Positions 1 through 5,310 of a stretch of DNA of 13,280 bases are shown here, piece after piece. The DNA is taken from contig JAFDDW010000016.1 in NCBI GenBank assembly GCA_019310665.1, positions 1 to 13,280 on the forward strand, written 5' to 3'. Under the pieces are notes generated by a model, which ran no database searches, was not told where the DNA came from, and saw only the letters and a program-made list of their open reading frames with translations. Numbering within the stretch: position 1 is the stretch's first letter; the number at the start of each line of letters is the position of its first letter. The translations under genes were made by a program, and so were the position numbers. The DNA is from Deltaproteobacteria bacterium. GTDB lineage: Bacteria; Desulfobacterota; Desulfobacteria; Desulfobacterales; JAFDCJ01.

Positions 1-1
1 G

Positions 2-313
2 GACGACACCCATCAGGATCACCGCCATCTTTCCCAGGCAATTCAGTCGGCTACCCGGTATATTAGGAATGTGCTGTTTTTTGAAGGACCGACCACCCAA
101 AATTTCAATCCGCAGGTGTTTGTGGATATATCGGATACCCTGAATCAAAAAATAGCGGCCCTGGATGCCCATCGATCCCAGGTCATGAAGACGAATATCG
201 AGGATTTATCCATTGTGGAAGTTGCGTGTTCCAGTGCCAATTTTCGTGGTATTCAGGGAAGGGTGAAGTATGCGGAGGCTTTTCAGGCACTCAGGCTGTT
301 CATCAACATTTAG
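2..313 (+). CDS. PIG-L (LmbE-like) deacetylase, C-terminal fragment
   Basis: This is the 3' end of a gene that begins before the window; the frame is open from base 2 to the TAG at 311-313 (103 codons). The fragment opens with DDTHQDHRHL, the H-x-x-H metal-site segment of PIG-L/LmbE zinc deacetylases, followed by LFFEGPTTQNFNPQVFVDIS and, near the end, FRGIQGRVKYAEAFQALRLF, both typical of the bacterial C-terminal part of this family. The N-terminal HPDD motif must lie upstream and cannot be seen. Family members remove N-acetyl groups from sugars such as GlcNAc in glycolipids, mycothiol-type thiols or surface polysaccharides; the substrate here is unknown. Its place next to a sugar aminotransferase and an exopolysaccharide module suggests work on a surface-glycan precursor. 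The family call is firm, the substrate is not. Confidence 0.85.
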   Translation, partial: DDTHQDHRHLSQAIQSATRYIRNVLFFEGPTTQNFNPQVFVDISDTLNQKIAALDAHRSQVMKTNIEDLSIVEVACSSANFRGIQGRVKYAEAFQALRLFINI

Positions 314-360
314 CTGTTGAGTCGACCTTTAATTTAATTTTGATAGTTATGTTTTAAAAA

Positions 361-413
361 AGACAGAATACATTAATTTTAGGCATTTTAGGCATTTTGA
401 ATTTTAGGCATTT
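361..413 (+). repeat. Intergenic mosaic repeat, ATTTTAGGC array (copy A)
   Basis: Nine-base units ATTTTAGGC lie at 376-384, 385-393 and 401-409, with a shortened unit at 394-400. The array is preceded by AGACAGAATACATTA at 361-375. The stretch 361-384 matches 12503-12526 at 21 of 24 bases, and a third array of the same unit lies at 7667-7708. It sits between the deacetylase and aminotransferase genes and touches the longest possible reading frame of the latter. No coding function is visible; it looks like a dispersed intergenic element. Confidence 0.75.
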
Positions 414-456
414 CTTATTATCAGCAACAAACCCAATAAAAACTTCAGGTATTGTA

Positions 457-1542
457 TTGATAAAACATCGTGAGCAACAGCACCATTTCATCCCCCATTC
501 GCGGCCGACTTTGGGAACGGAAGAAATCAAAGCTGTTTCGGAGGTTATTGCTTCCGGGCATATTGCCGAAGGTGCTATTGTTAAGGAATTCGAACAGAAA
601 TTTGCGGACTATTTAAATGTCAAACACGCGGTGGCAACGACCTCCGGGACCTCGGCCTTGCACCTTGCCCTTCTCGCGTTGGAAGTTGGGCCGGGTGATG
701 AGGTAATTATACCCAGTTATGTCTGCTGCGCCTTGCTCAATGCGGTTAATTACGCAGGGGCCACAGCGGTTCTGGCGGATATTTGTCCGAACACCTGTAA
801 CCTTGACGCGGCAGACGTAAAAAAGCGCCTTAGCAGCCGCACCAAAGCGATCATCGTCCCTCATCTTTTCGGTATGGCAGCCGATCTGAACCCATTGTTG
901 GCGCTTGATGTACCCATCATCGAGGATTGCGCCCAGGCGGTGGGGGCCGTCTATAATCAACGCCCGGTCGGCACCTTTGGGGTTGCAGCCGTTTATTCGT
1001 TTTATGCAACCAAGGTGATTACCACCGGAGAAGGTGGCATGGTGGTTTGCAACGCCAAAGATATTGCCGAACGGATCCGGGATCTGAAAACCTATGACCA
1101 AAAAGATGATTACAAAATTCGTTTTAACTATAAAATGACCGATATTCAGGCGGCACTGGGAATAGTCCAACTGGCGCAATTGAATTCCATCCTTCGGCGT
1201 CGCAAGGCCATTGCCGACCAGTATACCAGGGCTTTTAAGGTCCTGGATCTTAATCTTCCGCCGGACGATTCCGGTCAGATTTTTTTTCGCTATGTTATTG
1301 GATTAAAAACGGATTCAAGGTCCGGGATCGAGGCTCTCTCCCGCAAAGGCATCGGGTGCGATCGACCGGTTTATTTGCCCCTCCATCGGCAAATAAAACT
1401 GAAAGGATACCCGGTTACGGAAAAAGCCTGGAAAAATTCACTGTCCCTACCCATCTATCCATCTCTCACCGATGAGGCAGTCACCAGAGTAATTGGTGCA
1501 GTTTTAGATACCGCCTCCAAAATTTCTCGTTTATTCAAATAA
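457..1542 (+). CDS. DegT/DnrJ/EryC1/StrS family PLP-dependent sugar aminotransferase
   Basis: The protein has 361 residues from TTG 457. It belongs to the aminotransferases that put an amino group on keto-sugar nucleotides for surface glycans. Visible signs, numbered from this start: IPHSRPTLGTEEI near residue 12, the cofactor phosphate-binding stretch TTSGTSALHLAL (about 61-72), the pyridine-ring aspartate in IIEDCAQAVGA (D157), and the Schiff-base lysine in FYATKVITTGEGG (K186). Family members usually begin just before the HSRP segment, which favours TTG 457, with an AGGT at 447-450. A further TTG at 397 would add 20 residues, but its first codons are repeat DNA. The C-terminal part PVYLPLHRQ...LSLPIYPSLT is normal, so the gene looks intact. 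The exact keto sugar cannot be told. The neighbours (deacetylase before, polysaccharide module after) fit glycan precursor supply. Confidence 0.9.
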   Translation: MIKHREQQHHFIPHSRPTLGTEEIKAVSEVIASGHIAEGAIVKEFEQKFADYLNVKHAVATTSGTSALHLALLALEVGPGDEVIIPSYVCCALLNAVNYAGATAVLADICPNTCNLDAADVKKRLSSRTKAIIVPHLFGMAADLNPLLALDVPIIEDCAQAVGAVYNQRPVGTFGVAAVYSFYATKVITTGEGGMVVCNAKDIAERIRDLKTYDQKDDYKIRFNYKMTDIQAALGIVQLAQLNSILRRRKAIADQYTRAFKVLDLNLPPDDSGQIFFRYVIGLKTDSRSGIEALSRKGIGCDRPVYLPLHRQIKLKGYPVTEKAWKNSLSLPIYPSLTDEAVTRVIGAVLDTASKISRLFK

Positions 1543-1629
1543 TTAGGCTGTCGTCCGGAAGGTCAAAAAATTGCCGTTATTAAAATGACCTTTTTTGAAT
1601 TCGATTGACACAATTTTGACAGTCCTAAT
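1542..1629. repeat. Imperfect long inverted repeat behind the aminotransferase gene
   Basis: The left arm ATTAGGCTGTC (1542-1552) is the reverse complement of GACAGTCCTAAT (1618-1629) apart from one extra base. Inside lies a second pair, AAGGTCA (1559-1565) and TGACCTT (1586-1592), followed by a run of T. The left arm begins in the stop codon of the aminotransferase. It could be a weak terminator, a small mobile repeat or an upstream activator site for the promoter-like element at 1708-1723. The sequence does not decide between these. Confidence 0.45.
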
Positions 1630-1694
1630 CATGCAGTTTCTATCTCTTTTTACCGCTATTAACCTGAAATAACAAATGGTTACATCTTTGACAA

Positions 1695-1740
1695 ATGTTC
1701 TGCTAAATGGCATGGTTCATGCAACCATGTCTGTGAACAT
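1695..1740. promoter_or_regulatory. Nested palindrome overlapping the sigma-54-like promoter
   Basis: The outer arms ATGTTC (1695-1700) and GAACAT (1735-1740) are exact reverse complements. The inner arms CATGGTT (1711-1717) and AACCATG (1723-1729) are also exact, around a 5-base centre. The inner pair straddles the -24/-12 match at 1708-1723, so a protein bound there would compete with polymerase. It may be an operator, or an accident of the promoter's own sequence. Confidence 0.45.
1708..1723 (+). promoter_or_regulatory. Putative sigma-54 (RpoN) -24/-12 promoter
   Basis: TGGCAT, five bases, then ATGCA fits the RpoN consensus TGGCAC-N5-TTGCW at 9 of 11 informative positions, and the required GG (1709-1710), ten bases, GC (1721-1722) spacing is exact. 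Transcription would start near 1734, about 230 bases before the first gene of the module. Exopolysaccharide loci with PEP-CTERM-type ATPases are known in other bacteria to use RpoN with the PrsK/PrsR pair, which makes the match more credible. No other upstream region in this window showed a comparable match. Confidence 0.5.
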
Positions 1741-1755
1741 TAGTATTCTGTCTTA

Positions 1756-1790
1756 ATGATACCGGAACAGTTCCGGAAAATCATTTTTTT
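1756..1790 (+). terminator. Hairpin plus T run, terminator or attenuator
   Basis: The arms ATGAT (1756-1760) and ATCAT (1780-1784) enclose CCGGA and TCCGG, with a five-base loop ACAGT; DNA symmetry reaches CCGGAAC-A-GTTCCGG (1762-1776). Seven T bases follow at 1784-1790. This is a fair intrinsic terminator. It could end read-through from the aminotransferase. Because it lies about 20-55 bases after the start predicted from the sigma-54-like element, it could instead attenuate the polysaccharide module. Confidence 0.55.
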
Positions 1791-1926
1791 CTTAATTTTT
1801 TAGGGAAGTTGCCGATAAATAAATTGATGGCAAGTGTAATCCGGCTGTAAATATATGGCCTGATTAAGTCTTATCGATCTTGGTTGGCGATTTCAAAGGT
1901 GGTCAATTTCGATCTGTAAAAACACA

Positions 1927-1942
1927 GGAATTGATAAATTCC
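1927..1942. promoter_or_regulatory. Perfect palindrome close to the start of the glycosyltransferase gene
   Basis: GGAATT (1927-1932) and AATTCC (1937-1942) flank GATA, 23 bases before ATG 1966. It could be an operator half-site pair or a short RNA hairpin just before the start codon. It contains AGGA but lies too far from the ATG to be a normal ribosome binding site. Confidence 0.3.
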
Positions 1943-1965
1943 ATATAAATTTCTCAATTTTAATC

Positions 1966-3216
1966 ATGAAATCTAGCGCAATTGCCAAGAACTGGGTAAC
2001 AGAAGACAACCGGATTTCCCTTGTGGTGGAAAACAATGGGGAAAATACCCGTGTGAAAACGAACCTCCTCGGCATTCCCTGGTATTTATTTGTGCTACCC
2101 CTGGCGATGACCTGTGTGATGCTTCTGCCCCAGGTCAGGGAATTTTTTGTGAGGTCCGGATGGCGGTGGGTCCATGTGATGTTGCTGTCATTCGGGATTT
2201 CGTTCAGCCTGAATCCACTATTTTCAAAAATTGCTTATAACCTGAACATGCTGGACAGCCCCGACCCTAGAAAGCTTCACAAAGAGGCTACCCCGTTACT
2301 CGGGGGCGCTGCCGTATTCACCGGCTTTTTGGCTGCCTTGCTGATAAACGGTATTTTTTCTCTGGAGTTGAACGCCATCCTGATCGCCTCGTTATTTCTA
2401 TTTACAGTGGGCGTTGCTGACGATTACAGGGAAATGCCAGCCAGCATCAAGCTCATTACCCAGATCATTTGCGCGGTTTTGGTTATCAGTTGCGGAATCG
2501 TGCTAAGGGTGATTCCGACCAGTTTTGGAATATTTGCAACTATGGGCAATGCCTTGCTGACTGTACTCTGGATTATCGGGATCACCAATGCCATGAATTT
2601 TTTTGACGGCATGGATGGTCTGGCGGCCGGTTTGGGAGCTTTGATCGCATTTTTCCTCGGTGTGGTGGCCTTTCAGACCGCCCAACCCTTTATCGGCTGG
2701 ATTGCGGTGGCTATGATGGGCAGCTGTCTGGGATTTTTGCCATTTAATTTCAAAGCCAGGGGCAACGCAGCCATTTTTCTGGGAGATGCCGGCAGCACCG
2801 TGATCGGATTTATTCTGGCCTGTGTTGCCGTTTATGGTGACTGGGCGGAGAGCAACACGGTAGTCGCACTGATTTCTCCGCTTTTGATATTCTGGATACT
2901 AATATTTGACATGGTGCATATTACGGTGGACCGGATTCTGACCGGCAAAGTGTTCAATTTTCACCAGTGGATCGAATATGTAGGCCAAGATCACCTCCAC
3001 CACCGTCTGGCCCATGTTTTGGGCAGCAACAAGCGCAGCGTACTTTTCATCTATTTGCTCAGTCTGTGTTTGGGTATCAGTGCCGTGGCCCTTCGCAACG
3101 CCCGGGTAATTGATGCGATTTTGCTCATTTTGCAGGCAGCTATCGTGGTGGTGTTGATCACATTTCTGGAGAGAAGAGGACGATTGTTAAACGGCAATGC
3201 CACTACCGGCCGCTGA
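1966..3216 (+). CDS. WecA/MraY-like undecaprenyl-phosphate sugar-1-phosphate transferase (glycosyltransferase 4 family)
   Basis: This 416-residue multi-pass inner-membrane enzyme should move a sugar-1-phosphate (for WecA, GlcNAc-1-P) from a UDP-sugar to undecaprenyl phosphate, the first step of glycan assembly. Motifs in family order: LDSPDPRKLHKEATPLLGG (96-114), the ADD acid pair (151-153), NAMNFFDGMDGLAAG (208-222) with D214 and D217, FLGDAGS (271-277), and the histidine motif HLHHRL (343-348), which is closer to WecA/TagO than to MraY. About eleven hydrophobic segments are present. The segment at 36-56 precedes the usual first helix and looks extra. ATG 1966 has no good Shine-Dalgarno; GTG 2053, after a GGGGA, would give a start just before that helix and is a real alternative. 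It is the first gene after the control region and probably leads the module. Confidence 0.88.
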   Translation: MKSSAIAKNWVTEDNRISLVVENNGENTRVKTNLLGIPWYLFVLPLAMTCVMLLPQVREFFVRSGWRWVHVMLLSFGISFSLNPLFSKIAYNLNMLDSPDPRKLHKEATPLLGGAAVFTGFLAALLINGIFSLELNAILIASLFLFTVGVADDYREMPASIKLITQIICAVLVISCGIVLRVIPTSFGIFATMGNALLTVLWIIGITNAMNFFDGMDGLAAGLGALIAFFLGVVAFQTAQPFIGWIAVAMMGSCLGFLPFNFKARGNAAIFLGDAGSTVIGFILACVAVYGDWAESNTVVALISPLLIFWILIFDMVHITVDRILTGKVFNFHQWIEYVGQDHLHHRLAHVLGSNKRSVLFIYLLSLCLGISAVALRNARVIDAILLILQAAIVVVLITFLERRGRLLNGNATTGR

Positions 3217-3307
3217 GAATCAGACATGACGTGACCTTGGACCGGAAATGGTTGATACGGGTGTCGTCAAAAATAGTAATAATTGAAAGGATTGACTTTA
3301 TAAAATC

Positions 3308-4378
3308 ATGAGTTTGGTTAAATTTCGAAATCTGAATCCTGAGACACCGAAAAAAAGCAGCCCTATAGCCAATCAAGATCAAACACTGAGTTTTAGAAAA
3401 TTGGCTGCCCGGGATAGCCATGCCGCCACAGACCGTCCCTTAGTAAAAGCCGGGAGCAATAACAACGGCAACAATCGTAAAGGACTTTACGACAAGGCCT
3501 GTCTATATTTGAACGAGGTGCTGAATGCTGTAAAGAATCGCAAAAGCTTTGCCCTGGATCCGGGATTTCGGATTTTGCAAAAAATTGCCGAGATTGATCA
3601 CCCCCAGGATGAGTTGTTCATTATGGCCATTCATCTCGATGATCGATTCAAGTATGTGATTCACCACAGCGTTAATGTGGCGATTTATACCCTTAAAATG
3701 GCAGAGGACCTCGGTTTCAGTAAAAAAAGTAAGCTTGAAGTTGCCATGGCGGCCCTGCTGCATGATGTCGGAATGGCGATCATTCCGGATAAGATTTTGT
3801 ACAAGCAGGAAAAGCTCAGCCAGCAGGAAATAGAAATCCTTAGAGAGCGACCCAATTACAGCTATAAAATTCTGCGATCCTTTGGTGATGGATCTGCGTA
3901 CCTGGCGGAAAGTGCCGCCCAGGTTTATGAAAGAGTCGATGGATCAGGTTATCCGAGGGCGATGAGGGGAGAGGAAATCCATGAGTATGCCCAGATTATC
4001 GGTCTGCTGGACATGTATGAAGCCCTGATCCATTCCAGACCCCAAAGAGAGAAACTGACCCATTTTACAGCGGTAAAAGAGATCATTAATACCTGTAAAA
4101 ACCGGTTTCAGCGCAAGCATCTGAAATCGCTGCTGAACATTTTTACCGCTTTTCCGATTCACAGCTTTGTACGGTTGAATTCAAATGCCATCGGCAAGGT
4201 CATTGAAACCTATCCGGATCAGCCCATGCGACCCAAATTGAAGATTGTATACGATTCACAGAAGCGGAAGGTTTTAACCGAACGAATTGTTGTGCTGCCG
4301 GACAACCCCCTTTTGAATATTGTTGATTCGGTTTCCGAAAGTGAAATTCAGGAGCTGTCTCAAGCACAACCGGTGTGA
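3308..4378 (+). CDS. HD-GYP-like protein with degenerate metal site
   Basis: The 356-residue protein has no membrane segment. Residues 1-60 are polar and poorly ordered. HD-GYP features follow: HHSVNVAIYTLKMAEDLG (119-136), LLHDVGMAIIPDKIL (150-164), YERVDGSGYP (207-216) and IIGLLDMYEAL (230-240). Active HD-GYP enzymes hydrolyse cyclic di-GMP with two or three metal ions. Here the usual HPxxG histidine is arginine (RPNYSY, R181) and the usual HHE pair is Val-Tyr (V206, Y207), while H120, H152, D153 and D235 remain. It may therefore bind a ligand without cleaving it, or have a changed activity. The last 100 residues (PDQPMRPKLKIVYDSQ and on) look like a separate C-terminal domain. It starts 91 bases after the glycosyltransferase and has a weak ribosome site. 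Its place in the module suggests control of polysaccharide output. Confidence 0.8.
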   Translation: MSLVKFRNLNPETPKKSSPIANQDQTLSFRKLAARDSHAATDRPLVKAGSNNNGNNRKGLYDKACLYLNEVLNAVKNRKSFALDPGFRILQKIAEIDHPQDELFIMAIHLDDRFKYVIHHSVNVAIYTLKMAEDLGFSKKSKLEVAMAALLHDVGMAIIPDKILYKQEKLSQQEIEILRERPNYSYKILRSFGDGSAYLAESAAQVYERVDGSGYPRAMRGEEIHEYAQIIGLLDMYEALIHSRPQREKLTHFTAVKEIINTCKNRFQRKHLKSLLNIFTAFPIHSFVRLNSNAIGKVIETYPDQPMRPKLKIVYDSQKRKVLTERIVVLPDNPLLNIVDSVSESEIQELSQAQPV

Positions 4379-4464
4379 AAGGATTAAAATCTTGTATCAA
4401 CGATCATCAAAATGCAGGAGTGGTTAGAATAAAACTAAATAATGGATGAATCGTTTTGTACTGC

Positions 4465-4482
4465 CGGCGATTTCATCCGCCG
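4465..4482 (+). promoter_or_regulatory. Short GC-rich hairpin before the ATPase start
   Basis: CGGCG (4465-4469) and CGCCG (4478-4482) pair around an eight-base loop, ending 18 bases before ATG 4501. No T run follows, so it is not a terminator. It might affect translation or RNA stability. Support is only the pairing itself. Confidence 0.25.
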
Positions 4483-4500
4483 TTAAAGTATGGGTGTTTT

Positions 4501-5310
4501 ATGTATTTAGAGCATTGGGAGCTTCAAAAAACGCCTTTTGGGAATGTGCCGACCCGCAACATTTTCTATCGGTCGCCTCAGCATGAGGAGGCGCTGCGTA
4601 GATTGTTGTATATGATCGAACACCGCAAAGGGGTCGCCATGTTGACCGGTGAGGTCGGCTGTGGCAAAACCACCGTCATCAAAGCCTTATCCGATTATCT
4701 CGACAGGGAAAAATATCAACTGCAAACCCTGTCCAATCCCGCCTTGCAGCCAATCGATCTTATTAAAGCGATTGTATTAAAACTGGGTGGAAGGGCAGAA
4801 AACGGCTCCAAAACGGTTTTGCTGGATCAGTTGCACCAGTTGTTGAATCAAAACGCGGAAAAGGGCATCAGCACCGTTCTGGCAATTGATGAAGCCCATG
4901 TTATCGACAATTCGGCCACATTGGATGAGTTGCGGATGCTGCTCAATATACAGACTGATGATGAATTTTTGATAACGCTGATCTTGCTCGGCCAACCGCC
5001 GCTGCTGAAAAGCATTTCCGAACTGCAACCCTTAAAAGAAAGAATCAGCATCAAATACAACCTTGAACCGCTGGACATTCAAAATACGCTGAATTATGTC
5101 GTCCATCGTTTAAAATGTGCCGGGGCTACCCGGGGTATATTTTCCCGTCAAGCCGTCGAGGCGCTTTACGAATACACAGGCGGGTTTCCGCTGCGCATCA
5201 ACAACCTGTGTGACCGCTGTCTGCTCATCGGCCTGATGCGCCAGGCCAGAATTGTTGACAGTAAGGTCGTTCAGGATGCCATTGAAGATTTAGGATCATG
5301 GAATTCTTAA
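4501..5310 (+). CDS. ExeA-like AAA ATPase of PEP-CTERM-type exopolysaccharide loci
   Basis: The 269-residue protein resembles ExeA/MSHA-type secretion ATPases and the putative secretion ATPase of PEP-CTERM loci (the group described by TIGR03015; recognised by eye, not searched). Visible: the opening MYLEHWELQKTPFGNVPTR, Walker A GEVGCGKT (50-57), Walker B VLAIDEAH (126-133), a sensor-1-like LLGQPPLL (162-169), a likely arginine finger in LKERIS (R181), and the closing GGFPLRINNLCDR that family members share. The frame reaches back to TTG 4456, but the family normally starts at MYLEHW-type sequence, so ATG 4501 is chosen; the GGGTG at 4492-4496 is a modest ribosome site. The stop overlaps the next gene by 13 bases, which suggests coupled translation with the exporter. 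ExeA proteins help assemble outer-membrane secretins; by analogy this one may help place the exporter (inference). Confidence 0.85.
   Translation: MYLEHWELQKTPFGNVPTRNIFYRSPQHEEALRRLLYMIEHRKGVAMLTGEVGCGKTTVIKALSDYLDREKYQLQTLSNPALQPIDLIKAIVLKLGGRAENGSKTVLLDQLHQLLNQNAEKGISTVLAIDEAHVIDNSATLDELRMLLNIQTDDEFLITLILLGQPPLLKSISELQPLKERISIKYNLEPLDIQNTLNYVVHRLKCAGATRGIFSRQAVEALYEYTGGFPLRINNLCDRCLLIGLMRQARIVDSKVVQDAIEDLGSWNS

Larger units (their letters stand above)
1543..1965. other. 423-base non-coding leader rich in palindromes, before the polysaccharide module
   Basis: No convincing gene is present. In order it holds a long imperfect inverted repeat (1542-1629), a nested palindrome over a sigma-54-like -24/-12 match (1695-1740), a hairpin with a T run (1756-1790), and a perfect 6-base palindrome (1927-1942). 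A weak sigma-70-like pair, TTGATG at 1824-1829 and TAAATA at 1848-1853 with an 18-base spacer, could be a second promoter. The region separates the aminotransferase from the first gene of the polysaccharide module and is the most likely control region for that module. Confidence 0.6.

Noticed and set aside
376..413. CRISPR-like array
   Set aside because: Units are nine bases with no spacers of steady length, and no cas gene is near.
613..1179. Long open frame of 188 codons on the minus strand inside the aminotransferase
   Set aside because: The plus strand here has clear PLP-enzyme motifs; the opposite frame gives no recognisable domain and looks like a shadow of codon bias.
1893..2075. 60-codon minus-strand frame over the glycosyltransferase start
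   Set aside because: It has no family resemblance and overlaps the leader and start of a firm gene.
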